This document shows, in pieces, positions 1 through 12,136 of a DNA stretch of 64,000 nucleotides. The notes under the pieces are model-generated. The model searched no databases. It was given only the letters and a program-made list of their open reading frames with translations, and was not told the origin of the DNA. Each line of letters starts with the position of its first letter. Position 1 is the stretch's first letter. A program made the translations under genes and the position numbers. Source of the stretch: Curvularia sp. ZM96 (taxonomy: Eukaryota > Ascomycota > Dothideomycetes > Pleosporales > Pleosporaceae); assembly GCA_022457065.1 (NCBI GenBank), contig JAJGBQ010000001.1:496001-560000 (forward strand). The letters are read 5' to 3'.

Positions 1-1
1 T

Positions 2-417
2 GTCGTCAATGCCCTCCCCGGCACCGCTACCGTGAAGGATCGCCTTCCTATCGTTCGTGTAGCTGGAGGTTACTCAACCGCATGGGCTATCTTTGTAGTA
101 CGTATCCCTCCCGGTCCTCACAAATCATGCTCGAGTGATTTTTCACTAACTATTTCTGCTTCTTGTCATAGGCCGGCACTATGCCCATTGCCTCTCAAGC
201 AAGCCAGGATTTTGTAGCCAAGTGCTTGAAACGTATACAAACTGAATTCGGTATCAATCAGGCTCAGGTGCTCGGTAAATCACTGCAGTACAAGAGGTAC
301 CTAGCCGCAAAAGGGCTGCTTCCGTTCACGATTGTTCCAAAGTACCTGCCGCCTGATGAGGTGCCATTTACGCGCCCGCTTTATCCTGAAGCAAAGGGAT
401 GGACAAACGATGTATGA
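2..417 (+). CDS. 3' end of an unidentified gene (partial, cut by window edge)
   Basis: The frame is open from the first bases and runs to a stop at 415-417. A good intron lies at about 97-171 (GTACGT donor, CACTAAC branch, CATAG acceptor), and joining across it keeps the frame at phase 0. The joined tail is about 113 residues. A hydrophobic stretch spans the splice junction, followed by a basic helix-like segment and a proline-rich end with no Cys cluster. I do not recognise the family. The start and most of the protein lie to the left of the window. The clean intron and frame support a real coding end, but the function is unknown. Confidence 0.5.
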
Positions 418-2891
418 GATGATGGCTATGAAGAGCTCGTTCGGATCTCTGGTCCTGGCGATTACCATGCGTTCTCCTTATATAGCCCCAAGAACGAGTG
501 AAAGGGACTCTGCTGCGCTCGTCACAACCAAAAGCCGACTGACGTGTAAACGGAAAAAAAATCGTCGACAAGACCTTCGAGCCTTTCTTGGCCCTTGATC
601 AGAGAGAAATCGCAACACCATTTCTCCGTCTTGGAACCTCGCGTTACAATTATTCCGCACAATCCTCACTGGCCGTTCGCTGGATGACTAGGTACCTCCT
701 CGCAGGTCGTGCTTCCCAACAAGGCCGCTTCAGTATTGCACCAGGAACATTGGCATGACTGCGCAGGATGGCAAAGGTCATGTGGTGTACCAGGCGTGAA
801 AGCCACAGCAATATCTGGTAATTTTGGCGATGTAGTTCGTCGTCTTACATGCTGGCGGTGAGCAGTACAAATGAAGGAGTACACGAGGGTAAGCAGACAA
901 GAGCCCTATATTTGAAATCATGAGTGAAATGCTATTCTAGTCCGCCAATGTTTGCAGATTGACTGGCGATCGAATGTACGTGCACCAAACTTGGTAGATC
1001 GCATAGGCCCGATCCGTCTGCGATGTATATTAGCCAAATGATGAGATAAAGTGATGACCGCCACCTAAGAAATCAGATCGCTCAGCAAACTAGCAGTCCA
1101 GGTTCCGTAAAGTCCGGTGCGGCTTTTGCTAATTACTAGTGGGTGCTTCTCCGCATTTCCCATCTTCCACAGTTGTGATAGGTATTTCGGATAGACCTTA
1201 ATCAGGTAAATCTCCGATGATGCCGCATTCCTAAAGCATTCACTGGGGACGCAACTCGGACCAGCGATGATCGGTTCTAGAAACAAGTTTTCGAAACCAG
1301 AAACTCTCGGGTAGCAGCATGCGCATGGCGGAAACAAAACATGGCCATGAGTCGTGTCGGGTACAGGGGTACCAGGGAACACGACGACAGTGTGGGACTC
1401 TCATGAAAGAGATGATTACCGGTTTTCAGGCAAGCACCAGCTATGCCGCGAGTTCCAAGTAATCGGAACGGAGAACACCTATAGAACTCTTTTCAAAGTT
1501 TAATGGTTGCCTGTCATTCGGGACGCAGCCGGCAGATAGTCTCACGTAATGTCTTGGAACGACAAGCGCAGGGACTAAGGGTTGCGTTCCTAGCATGACC
1601 AACGTCACCTCGAAACCGCCACCTCCTGGCTCTTGGACAGGTTCCCGGCGCAACACATCTCCACCCGGCATATCCCGTAGCCCATTTGTGATCAGTTCTG
1701 GCGATAGTTGCCACTGCCAACGAAAATGTTTAATTCATGCATTCAATATGCTCTCGGTCTTCATTCTCCATGGCTGTGAGCAATGGTTGCCATACTGCAT
1801 CACGTGAGTATCGGGAAAGGCTATTTCCAAGCCTGAAACGCGACAAGGCCGTAGGTGGAAACAAGTCTCTCATGCGTTTCGACCGAACAATCTATGTACA
1901 ACGGCATGGCATTTCTAAGATCGCGCCAAACAAAGCACGAGCGACCAAGGACTAGGCGGAAAAACACTCTGGACTCTTGCGTTTGTTTGATGCATCAACA
2001 CTGTAGTAGCCCGACTTACAGGTTCCACTAATCATCAAGGCGCCTTCGACTCAGGTCCATGTGGTTCTAGTAGGGAAGAGCCGGGAATACGATTGCGTAC
2101 GATGTACGATATACGAAACCGATCTGCCAAGACACGTCATGTTGCTTAAATGAACATGATCAAAATCAGGCAACGGGCGTGGGAAACGGACAAGAGACGG
2201 AACAATCTTGACAGATCGAGTGGATGTTCTAGCGCAAAAGCGTGACCCCCCATATCCTGAGTCGCAAGCAGTTTTTCGTACTCCGTACAACTGTGAGGGG
2301 TTACGGAAAATTGCTTGACTGGCCAGACGTTCTATCCTAGAGAGCGGAGATTACTGGGAATCTTGGCAAGCCAGATGAATGGGAGCGAAGTGGATATTTT
2401 TGCGGTTTCATCAAAAGGCTTGGCTGCTGTTCAGGCGCTAGCGTCGGCGCGACCTAGCCTGTTTCTAGCCCCGACTGACTTGACGTACAACCGAGCTCTC
2501 TACTTTCTCCTCGATGGGTGCCATTTTTGGGGACTGGCGTCCAATCAGAAGATCTCCACGGCCTTGGTGGAGGCGTGCTGCGAGGCGCATCACGCATGGA
2601 GCTTGGGCACAACGAGTCCACCACCGGGGAAGCGTTTCCTGCCACTGGAACCCTGTCCACCACCTGGCACATTTTCGGGGCCATTGATTACAGAGGGGAT
2701 GGGGATGTGGTAGTCGAAGAGTGGAGCGAGTATAAGGGCAGCCGGTATCCCGCAAGGAAGACATCATCCAACATCAAATCCATTCAGTCTTTTGTTTGCT
2801 TGACGCATACCACGCTCCCTACATCTACCGATTTGCATTCTCTATACATTTTTCAACCAAACTTTTTCAAACCACCCATTTTACCATCAAA
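418..2891. other. Intergenic, about 2.5 kb, no supported gene
   Basis: Short open frames occur on both strands, the longest about 130 codons at 2315-2713, but none has recognisable motifs, intron signals or a convincing start. The last 100 bases are pyrimidine-rich and form the probable promoter and 5' UTR of the pectate lyase gene. Nothing else stands out. Confidence 0.6.
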
Positions 2892-3712
2892 ATGAAGTTC
2901 TCCATCGCCGTTGTCGCCGCTGCCGCTGGTCTCGCCGCCGCTGGCCCTGCTGTTTCCGCTCCCAACGATGCCTTCGCCCTTGGCAAGCGCGCTTCCCTTC
3001 CCATCCCTGCCTCCAAGGGTTCCGTCACCCTCAAGGCTCCTCAGGAGGTCAGCGGTACCTTCGATGGTGGCATGAAGACCTACGGCCGTGGTGTTAGCTG
3101 CACTGGCCAGGCCGAGGGTGGTAACAAGGACGCCGTCTTCATGATCAAGAACGGCGGTACTCTCAAGAACGCCATCATTGGCAAGGACCAGATCGAGGGT
3201 GTTCACTGCGAGGGATCTTGCACTATCGAGGTAAGGCATCCAACTCTCTTGGACACATGAACATGCATCTAACTTGTAACCAGAACGTCTGGTGGGTCGA
3301 CGTCTGCGAGGATGCTCTCACCCTCAAGGGTGACGGTAACGCCATGGTCAAGGGCGGCGGTGCCCAGGCCGCCTCTGACAAGGTCGTCCAGCACAACGGA
3401 AAGGGCCAGGTCACCATTGACGGCTTCACTGTCGTCGACTTCGGCAAGCTCTACCGTGCCTGCGGTAACTGCAAGAACAGCGTCACCCGCTCCGTCGTCG
3501 TCAAGAACGTCAAGGCCTACAACGGCAAGGTCCTCACCGGTATCAACCCCAACTTCGGTGACAGCTCCACCATCACCAACACCTGCGCTACCGGTGTCAA
3601 GACCATCTGCGAGGAGTTCCAGGGTACCAAGCCCGGCAGCGAGCCCAAGTCGGTCTCCAAGGGTCCTTCCAAGAACTGCAAGTACACTGCTTCCGCCATC
3701 AAGTCTTGCTAG
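2892..3712 (+). CDS. Secreted pectate lyase, polysaccharide lyase family 3
   Basis: This gene encodes 255 residues in two exons, 2892-3230 and 3284-3712. The 53-nt intron at 3231-3283 is phase 0 (GTAAGG donor, ATCTAAC branch, CAG acceptor). The start ATG follows CATCAAA and opens a typical signal peptide (basic Lys, then an Ala/Val-rich core, residues 1 to about 20). PL3 enzymes cleave de-esterified pectate by Ca-dependent beta-elimination outside the cell. PL3 hallmarks visible are the VDVCEDAL stretch with the acidic pair, SDKVVQHNGKG, and RACGNC, plus about ten cysteines spread through the parallel beta-helix. Length is normal for the family and nothing is broken. Codon choice is strongly C-ending, consistent with high expression. 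This is a plant cell-wall degrading enzyme of saprotrophs and pathogens. Confidence 0.95.
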
Positions 3713-5904
3713 ACGCTTGATGCTCGCAGCCCAAAGTGTTGAGGTTTGGAGGAAAGTTGTGAATTTGGAGTGATGAGGGGGTGAAAGGATTTGATTTGGT
3801 TTCTATGTGTATATACTTTTTTCTCTGCCACATATTAATGCATGCCGTGCATGCGGTTTTTCATCCATATCCTCATTCTTGTCTTGTTGAATCGTTGCTT
3901 TTTTGATCCTTGAACAACTGGGGGTTTGGTGTATCGTTCGGCATACATTCTCAAAGTGATATGCTTACGCTATAAGGCCCGAATACAATATATACACGAC
4001 CATTAACCGAACCCCGCGTATACTCCGTACACCTACTGGACGCCTATCTTGGCTATTCGGCATGTAAGAATCTTAAAAGGGTTTGTTGCATTCGTCGTTT
4101 CGTCTGTCTAGTGTATAGTATTGTCGGCTAATTGACTTGCAACTTTCTGAACTTGCCATGTGTATAGGAATTTCTATTTTCCACGCATGTAATGATAAGT
4201 CCACGAGACAATTGTGGACTGACAATCATCCGGTAACGCGCAGTTTCTTCTACTACACCAGTATCTACAACCCATTTTTCTACCATTCTAACGACGTAAA
4301 ACCTATATTCATTCACCATTTTGGCACTTTTATTCGAAATAAAGTCTGCCAACATTTCGATTGTCATTGGAGCAATCTAGTGAACATTTGAGGATGTATT
4401 TCATACAATGTCAGCTTCCACGGATGACGATGGTCTGGACAAAAGTTCAGGGCAACATCTGTGCATTTACATCAGGTCATGCAGGGGGTGGACGGGAGGG
4501 GAAGGGGTGGAAGAGCCTGCTATAGATTAAGAACGCGAATACGAATAGTAAGGTGAAGCTTGGCATCTTGGCTTGCAAATGCTTACATTACACCAGCAGT
4601 GCGATCTGCTGCAAAAGGCGGAGAAATTAGATCCGTCTTTTCCACCTATGCTGCACTGCATGTGAGAAGCTCGCTAATCTTGCAGTACATATGCGTGGCT
4701 TGGTGCTAGTTTGATTCGGTTAGGCTCGTACCTATGCGGTCTTTTGAGTTCCTGGGTTTTGGGGCTGAAGGATGTAAGCGTGGCTTATACTCGGTGCCCG
4801 ATTACAATAATTAAGTTGAGACGGTCTTTGATCTGCGCATGTTGTGGGAAAGTGATGATCTACGACACTAGGGGCCGTCGTGTGTAGACCATCACTGATA
4901 TCGAGTCAGCACTACGCTTAAGTTCTGATAGCTATTCTACAAAGGACTGCTTATGTGGGCATCGGGGTTTCGTCTCGCTTCTATAGTGTCTTAAATAATA
5001 GTTCCAGTCGTCGAGTTATTCTGACTCATTCCAAGTCGCTTCATTTGAGTGAAGTGCGACAACCATGACTATTTCTTGCCTTTTCTCTATACGTTGCCAC
5101 CTGGAATCTGTGATGCATCCGGCTGGACTTGACTCTGAAATCAAGTTTATGCAAGATCAAAACACACTGACCAACATGTCGCTACCTTGAGAAGCCAATG
5201 TTCAACGTATACTTTAATATTATTAGCACAGGCGCTAGGCTCGCCTCCAATCCACGGAATACATTGGAATTTCAAAAAGATGTATCTGTCAGAAAGCTTC
5301 ACGGCGCAATTTTGATTATCACAAAAACTGGACACTGTCATCTTCAAACGCGCATGTGATGTAATGATATCGTTTGCCATCCAAACACAACTGGCTATAT
5401 GCCGTGAAATTCCACGTCACCAACACCAATCTCGAAATGACGTAGATGGCATTGCACATTACACTTACACATGGTGCCTACTATATCGGCCTTTAATACG
5501 GTAACATGGTCACTCAAGTTCTTTTTCGCCACAGCATTGTTAGATGACCTACACGCGTAAGGACATATTCAGGATGTGTGCTGTTGATTTCATATCAAGG
5601 TAGTTTCAACTGACTGATGTTTCTTCATTCCCATTTGCCGTGGGCCTGATTCAGAGAAGCTTTTCAGTTTCCCAGGTTAATGCGGCAATTTCTATGCGTT
5701 TGCCATTGCTATCACGTGCCAGCCAGCTTCACTCAGACTGTTACACGCCTTCACCTTGACTTTCCCAATCCATGTTGAATGAGTCCTTGTGGATACAAAT
5801 ACTCTGATTTCGCCTTTTGTCTTACTCTTTCCTACGCATCGACCTCGAGCCGCACGCCAACCTCGGAAGCATAACCGAGTTTGACGTGAACCAAGAGCTA
5901 AGAG
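3713..5904. other. Intergenic, about 2.2 kb, no supported gene
   Basis: The first part holds the pectate lyase 3' UTR (T-rich from about 3780). The rest has only short frames full of stops on both strands, and I see no repeat or RNA gene. The segment just before 5905 is the probable promoter of the next gene. Confidence 0.6.
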
Positions 5905-7262
5905 ATGGCAGATACCAATCACTACAAAACTTCCTCCGAGGATCCGGCAAAGCAAGCAAACGGTGCCACATTTCCTACCCCGGCCCCTGCTATCGAGTCT
6001 CATGAAAACCATAGCCTCTCCGAACCCACTCAGAACAACCGAGAAAACTTACTCGACAGTCTCAAGGCTCCACTTGCTCACCTGCGGCGCCGTACTTCTG
6101 TATGGCTTGACAAAGATATCGCCAAAGTTGGAGGCCTCTACTTCCAGAGCATGGCCGATGCAAAGGCTTCTGCCGACACCATTCAATGGCGCGCTCCGGC
6201 ATTCGACGATACTATCCCGAAGACTGACAAGGAGCATCAGGATATAGTTAAAAGGCTCGTGCAGGCTTTTAAACACATATCCGCCGCCCCGGGCGAGAAA
6301 GATAATGTCTACCGCAAGCGCTTTACTGAAGGAGATGCCACTGCCTACCCGGATTGGGCGATTGAGGCATGTGCGTGGAACATTGTTGTGAGCCAAAGAC
6401 TACGAAGCCGCCTCGGGGTCCTGCTAATTAAGTTTCATAGGAAAAAGCCAAGTTGATACACACCGAAGGATTTAAAGCTCCGATTTTCGACAAGAGAATC
6501 ATTGACTTTATCGCCAATACCCAAGAGTGGACGTTCCAGGACCGCATGGAATGGATCTGCCATCTACTAAAGGTATGGAATCGTGTCTTTGGTAAAAGTA
6601 TTGTTTGCTAATTGTTGTTGAAGATGTCTAAGAACGTGGCCACTTCGCTCATGGTAGGCTTGCGTTGATCCATAGATTACCCATCCAGAATGCTAACATC
6701 ATCAAAGATAGACGACAAGGTATGGACTGTCCTTGGTCAGCCTCACCACATAAGTCGCACCAGGGAGTCAAACATCGCCATTAGGAACGCCCAGGCCTCT
6801 GAGGGGTTCAAGACTGGTCGCGCAGCAGATGCTGAACATCAACCTCGTAAACGCAAGCGCCAGAAGCATACCAACAGCGCCCCTACTGACCCTTCTCCTA
6901 AGCCAGAGACCGCTCCTACTGGACCTTCCCCTATGCTGGAAAACGCCCCTACTGGTCCGTCTCCCATGCCGGAAAATGCCAGGACTGACCGTTCTCAGAC
7001 AAGCGGTTCCGCGTTGCGTCCACTCACAGATCCGGAGCGTGATGCCGAACTCATCAAGTTGTTCTATGGACCGTTACCAACGCGCGATGATCTCGAGAAC
7101 GTAGACGCTGTCGTTATTTCGCAAGGCTCTAGCGGAGGCGTTGAAGACAACAATACGAATAATCCTGTCCATGCCGAGAGTACCAACAATGCTCCTAGCG
7201 CAGAGACATCTCGTGAGGAAGATCCCATCAATAGTCTCATGGGAGTTGATTCTGAGCTCTAA
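5905..7262 (+). CDS. Orphan protein with a 33-bp coding minisatellite
   Basis: A four-exon model fits well: 5905-6387, 6441-6572, 6624-6653 and 6708-7262, giving 399 residues. All junctions are phase 0. Introns 1 and 3 have clear branch sites (GCTAAT, GCTAAC) and the exon-2 translation is fully open. Residues 1-160 are polar with a conserved-looking helical block around WLDKDIAKVGG. Exons 2-3 continue a charged alpha-helical region. Exon 4 has a basic run (RKRKRQK, a possible nuclear signal) and then about three 11-residue repeats of APTGPSPMxEN type at 6879-6977. The C-terminus is acidic and disordered. There is no signal peptide or membrane segment. I do not recognise the family. The nuclear-localisation idea rests only on the basic run. 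The ten-codon third exon is the least certain part. Confidence 0.7.
6879..6977 (+). repeat. 33-bp tandem coding repeat, three copies
   Basis: Copies lie at 6879-6911, 6912-6944 and 6945-6977, with a diverged fourth start after that. Each encodes 11 residues of the form A-P-T-(D/G)-P-S-P-x-x-E-x. Differences are mostly at third positions, so the protein repeat is conserved better than the DNA. Confidence 0.85.
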
Positions 7263-7459
7263 GCCTCTTTTTCCAAGGATGAGCATGACTCGTCGGCTCT
7301 GTAGGCGTGGAACGGTGCTACGCTACTTCGCAGGATGCAAGGGTGTCAGCTTTGCTGGATGCGGATTACCTCATGGTATCTGTCTGAGGCTCCTCACATT
7401 TGCAGTCTTTTAGTATGAGTCGAACTCTATTCAGCAGTTTATAGAATGCTATCTAAAGC

Positions 7460-8659
7460 TTAAGCGATTCCTCTTCTCGCCCTTCTTGCCGTTTTCGTTC
7501 CAATCATCCCCTCTCCCTTCACTCCCTGGGTCTTCAGGCTAGCAACAGTGATCTCCAAAGCATTGAATGCATCAATTGGACCGAGACCGTCCACTTTCCC
7601 TTTGAGTACTGCATTCGCAGCCCTACTAACGATAGCTTTGGCGTCCAGGCTGACCTCTGGCAGTACCTCCGCCGTCGCACCCAACCACCTTGCCAACAGT
7701 CCCTTGAACGAGACTTGATCGGTATTACAAGCTTCTTCCCCCTCTTTGCCTTCGCACTTCGCTTCCCACAAGGCCCCAGTCTCGCTGTTGACAAACGTGC
7801 GGTTTGCCGACTCGATAAAACGCCTCGTCCTCTGAACCCACTTGGCGTCGCCAGTCTGCGCAGCCATAACTGCCGAACCGTACATGTACACTCCGACGTT
7901 GTAACTCCACTGGTTGTGGTTCAGATCCGCACACCCATTCTTTTCGTCCGTACCGTCAAACACGTCGTACTGGTCATTCACAAGCCCGACGTGCAGACTC
8001 CAATCGTACACTTTTTCCGCCCACTCCCTGACCTCCTCCGCTGCAGTCGCGTTCGTGGTTGTCGATAGTTTTGCCAAACGCGCAGCAAGTTGAAACATGA
8101 GACCGTTTGAGATGCTATTTTTGTAGAAGAAGCCGTCATTGCCATCGCCCTTGGCAATCTTCCAGCCTAAACCGCCTTTACATCCTGCTTCCCCTTTCTT
8201 CTCGTTACCCCATCGCTCTTTTTGCTGGTTGAAAACGTTGCGTGCGAGATCGATCCATGGAACACTTCCTTGGCTCTCGGGGAACTTAACCTCAGCTGCA
8301 GTCGCTGCAGCCAGGGCCCACCAGGTTTGATCATCATTGCCGGTGGCGTCAATAGTGAGGAAGTCGTTTCCTGGCGTCGCTTGGCTTAAGATGGTGTGCT
8401 GGAGCAGCGGTTCATATTGGTTGTCGCCTGTGACAGTAGTATATGTGAGGAGCGCGTCGACAGCGGTACCAGATTGCCACCACGAGAATGGCTGAGGGAA
8501 GAGAGCGATATTTGGGTCCGGAAAGCTGGCTTTGACAGATGCTGCGAGAGGTGGGGCTGTAGCAAGTAGGGTGGCAGGTGCTGGGGCTGGTGGTTGAGCT
8601 GCAAGCGCTGCTGATTGATAAACGACGTTGATAGCGTTGGCGAAGTTGGCTGCTATCAT
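7460..8659 (-). CDS. GH76-family alpha-1,6-mannanase-like protein (Dfg5/Dcw1 type)
   Basis: This is 399 residues from the ATG at 8659, convergent with the gene ending at 7262. The fold is recognisable as glycoside hydrolase family 76, an (alpha/alpha)6 barrel. The catalytic Asp pair is in GNDDQTWW (residues 109-110), followed by GxLGWK and the NQWSYNVGVYMYGSAVM block typical of the family. Fungal GH76 proteins act at the cell surface on alpha-1,6-mannan or transfer GPI proteins to wall glucan. Two oddities stand out. No signal peptide follows this ATG, and the C-terminus ends in a basic stretch rather than a GPI signal. The frame stays open upstream to 8968, and the bases just before the ATG allow an acceptor (ATATGATAG), so an upstream exon carrying the signal peptide is likely missing from this model. 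Confidence 0.85.
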   Translation of the reverse strand: MIAANFANAINVVYQSAALAAQPPAPAPATLLATAPPLAASVKASFPDPNIALFPQPFSWWQSGTAVDALLTYTTVTGDNQYEPLLQHTILSQATPGNDFLTIDATGNDDQTWWALAAATAAEVKFPESQGSVPWIDLARNVFNQQKERWGNEKKGEAGCKGGLGWKIAKGDGNDGFFYKNSISNGLMFQLAARLAKLSTTTNATAAEEVREWAEKVYDWSLHVGLVNDQYDVFDGTDEKNGCADLNHNQWSYNVGVYMYGSAVMAAQTGDAKWVQRTRRFIESANRTFVNSETGALWEAKCEGKEGEEACNTDQVSFKGLLARWLGATAEVLPEVSLDAKAIVSRAANAVLKGKVDGLGPIDAFNALEITVASLKTQGVKGEGMIGTKTARRARRGIA

Positions 8660-10843
8660 ATTGTGTGAAATGAGTGTAGAAAATATAAAATATAAAAAAT
8701 GAATGTATGAGAATGTCGACCTGGAGATAATGAGTGAAGCTGCAGCAACGTGATTGCGCAGTGAAATGAATGTAAGTGCGGTACGCGGTACCAAAAGCTT
8801 CAAAATGAATGTGATGAATGAATGGAACTCGCAACAGACGGCGACGAAGAAATTGATAAGAAAAAACAAGTGATGCGGCAAACCAAGAAAGAGTGGAGGA
8901 AGGACGAAGCGATAGGATCCAGTTAAACCGTTGCAGCATCGGCTTTCGACTCCGCCTACCTCTACCAAGCCACCACGCTGCAGGTCTCCTTTTCACGGCA
9001 CAGATTCTAGAATACAGCTAATATCATAGTCCATCCACTCACATGTGACACGCGTCACACTGGTTGTCACTATTGTGAGTAGTCCCCACCCACGTTCCAC
9101 TTAATGGCCCAACACTCCGGCCAGCTCTTATCGCCAAAGCAATGCATGCGCATGCGTTGTGCAACAAAGAGATTTTTCTCATCTTCCCATTCGCATGTGA
9201 GGAACGGCCGTCCACGTTGCAGAGCAAATACCCCTGATTTCCGCTTAGGGACCCAGTTTTATATTCTTAGACCCTGGTCTGGCCGAGCAAAATCTGAAAC
9301 ATGCCATGCCATGCGATTTCTGCACTGTGATTGGTTGGAACTAGCAAAATCTCCAGTGCGATCCAAATAAAGCAGCTTCTTTTCTGATTTTGACAGCTGA
9401 AACCAACGGGCGCCAAATGGGGATTGCGGCTTCATGCTGAACTCATGGGGTGCGGGTGCCATGGCGGGGTGAATGTCATCGATGGGTGAGGTCGTGATAG
9501 ATTGCACATGCAAGCAGGATCGCAATCGAATTTGCGTTGTGCAATGGGATCATAATTGTATGCAGGTGTGGGAATAGCCTGCCGATCATCATACAGAGGC
9601 ATCGCTGATACGATTAGGCAAAATCAGTAGTTCTGGGCGTTTATCTATCCGTAATGCAATCAGAGAACTCTTGCTACTGCTAATATCCCAAGATTGGTAT
9701 CAAATATGCAGGTTTACCGTGGAGACGAAGCTCTTTGCGGGCTCATCTCTATCCAGAGAAGTGATTTTGCGCCTTGAACCTGAACGACGCAAACTGTTTG
9801 AAGTCTGTTAGCACGCAGCACCGCCACACCCTCATGGAGCGTCATTCATTACCTTCCTGCTATCGCTTCCTCGGTCATTGCAGTTACATGTGCCGCCGGA
9901 TCCTTCGAACACTGCCTCATTTCTGCCGCCAACCCACACTGCAGCCCAGCGCACCTTCACAACGTCAACTTTCTTTTCCTTTTCCCCCTCAAGGTATGAA
10001 GTTAGCAGTTGCGCGCACTGTACTGTTCACACAACTATGAACTCAATCAGTTGCAATGTGCGGCCATGGCTATGCGGCACGTAGGTAAACGCGCGCTAGG
10101 TGCTACGACATTGCGAAATGTATAAAGCCCGCGATGACCAAGAGCTCTTCCCTTTCATGCCAGGATGTTGGCATTAATGCCGTGAAGGGCCAAAATCTCC
10201 GTCATCCCATGCCAAAGCATGAGTTCCGAGGATGCCGCAGCGACAAAAGCAATTTACAGGAGGTGTTTGGCCGATAAGATAAGGCCAATGTCGTCATTGT
10301 GCTACACCCACAGCCTTGGGCCCCAGTGTCACATCCCAGCAATTGCGCAATACTAAGAGAGAGAAACGTCTCAGCGAGAATGTTGTTTTACAATTCATCA
10401 TACCAATTCGCTACACTATAGTTAATCGTGCAATCGCCCATAGCGCCGCACCAGCAGTCCCGTACACTTCCGCCTCCAAACCACTGAACGGGAGGCCTGC
10501 AGCCTCGTCTCCAAAAACAACCAAGCGCGATCGCATCGAATCTACGATGTGCGGACCCATTCCTTTCGATCGGCTTATGCGGGGAACATGCCCCTCCGCG
10601 CGGCTGGCTTGCAGCTGTGCATCCGCAACACCAATGGAGCTATTCAACCTCTCATTATGACGTCGCGGAGTATGCATGCTTAACCAGGAACCAATTCCCA
10701 GTGAGCGGGATTTAAAAAGATGGCGGAAGCAGGCGTCCCTGAACATTGTATCCAACTAGTCAAGTCCATACACTACCTCCCAGCGTCCGATTTGATCCGT
10801 GGTACTTCCAGAATTCATTAAGGGTGTGGTACACTTGAACAAG
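8660..10843. other. Intergenic, about 2.2 kb, possible GH76 5' exon, otherwise empty
   Basis: The stretch to about 9000 may hold an unrecognised 5' exon of the GH76 gene on the minus strand; one candidate start gives a hydrophobic leader, but I could not join it convincingly. From 9000 to 10840 only short frames occur, with no motif or repeat. Confidence 0.5.
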
Positions 10844-11498
10844 ATGCCTTCTCTAAACGCTACTGTACGGGTTTCCCTTGAAGAAAGCTTATGAAGTCAC
10901 ATTTTCGAATAAGGAGAGTCTAACAAGCGAACCAGGTCTTCCACGCGTATGCGTACGGTACAGCATTCTGGTACGGCCTGCGTGGCTTATGCCGTGTATA
11001 TGACCCTGTAATGGTCATTGGATGTATGTCGAACCTCCTCTAGAAACAACCACTTCCCTTCCACACTCCTACTCCGTCCTCAAGTACATCATAAGAAAAC
11101 TAACAGAAACCACAGGGTTCCGTCCCCCTTCCCAACGGAACCTCGCACCCAACGATCTTGAGACCTACAACGTGCGCAACGACGGCTGGTGCCTCATCAC
11201 CCTCGCTCTGATCCTCATCGGCCTTACCAACGCCGTGCCTTTTTCTTCTGAGTCAGTCAAGAGGTTTTCCGCAGTGCCGTACGCAAAGGCTATCGTCGCT
11301 GCTACCATCTTCCACCACGTTACGACGGGTATCGGGGCGTACCAGCATTACAAAATGCCGAGCCATTATAATACCAGCATGGGAATTGGCGTGTGGGGCA
11401 ATGTTTGGTTGTCGCTCACGGGCCTGCTCACGCTGGTTATGCTACAGAGTGATGCGGGAAATATGTCTGTTGAGCAGGCTACCAACAAAGTGAAATAG
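10844..11498 (+). CDS. Small integral membrane protein (DUF4267-like)
   Basis: A three-exon model, 10844-10864, 10936-11023 and 11116-11498, gives 163 residues. Intron 1 is GTACGG...CCAG. Intron 2 is GTATGT, with an ACTAAC branch and CACAG acceptor, joined at phase 1 to make a Trp codon. The protein has about four hydrophobic segments: AYGTAFWYGLRGL near residues 10-25, LITLALILIGL, an Ala/Val-rich segment before a His pair, and VWLSLTGLLTLVML near the C-terminus. This layout and length match small fungal DUF4267-type membrane proteins of unknown function; the family assignment is from memory and moderate. The seven-codon first exon is the weakest point. Confidence 0.65.
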
Positions 11499-11860
11499 GC
11501 GCATGAACTATTAGCGTGTTGGTATTTTGACGCCGCAGTTTAATGTCGCGTGAGACGATAGAGTGAAGGATAGCAGCCAGGGGCTATTGAGAAGTTCAGC
11601 TTGGCTGTGACATGAAAGATGGAGTGTTCAAGTGCGTTCACATTTCTTGCTTGAACGGAAGATGGGACATGCGATGTATGGTCTATTCCAAGAGTGTTAG
11701 TATCAATAGCACATCGAAAAGTAATTAATGCATATGGGAGTGAACAATCATTTATTCAAAGCAAAGTCCAGATTTTTATATTCCACCGTCATCAACACCG
11801 CCATTAGGCCTTCTTCATCATTCCGTAGCCATTGAAGTTTACTTTTCCCTCCTCATTCTC
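11499..11860. other. Intergenic, 3' UTRs of two convergent genes
   Basis: Short AT-rich interval between convergent gene ends. No coding potential seen. Confidence 0.6.
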
Positions 11861-12136
11861 TCACATATATCGCGGATATCCCCCGAACCCCGATGCATAC
11901 CCTCTAAAAGTCCAGCCCTCCCGCCGCATGCTGCACGGCGTGCAGTAGGCATCGTGAATGTGATGTGAAGTCTGTAACTGACACCTCGCAGTTGGGTAGT
12001 AGGGGACGCCCGGCCGATTAATATATCGCGGGTCGTTGATTCGATTGAGCGCTTTGCGTACATCGCGACAGGGTTTGACTTGAATATATTCGCGATGGTT
12101 GCACCGGATCCAGTGTCGGTGCATGTCGTAGCACAT
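11861..12136 (-). CDS. Small Cys/His-rich hypothetical protein
   Basis: A 91-residue single-exon frame starts MCYDMHRHWIRC and has six cysteines and several histidines, including a CTPC pair. Short fungal proteins opening with MCY or MCI and spaced Cys/His residues are common and may bind metal. Nothing indicates secretion. I do not recognise a named family. An overlapping frame of similar length exists on the same strand, so the C-terminal end could differ if an intron is present. Confidence 0.4.
   Translation of the reverse strand: MCYDMHRHWIRCNHREYIQVKPCRDVRKALNRINDPRYINRPGVPYYPTARCQLQTSHHIHDAYCTPCSMRREGWTFRGYASGFGGYPRYM

Noticed and set aside
2315..2895. Overlapping frames upstream of the pectate lyase
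   Set aside because: Two frames compete, neither is recognisable, and the region functions as a promoter. One could still be a gene remnant.
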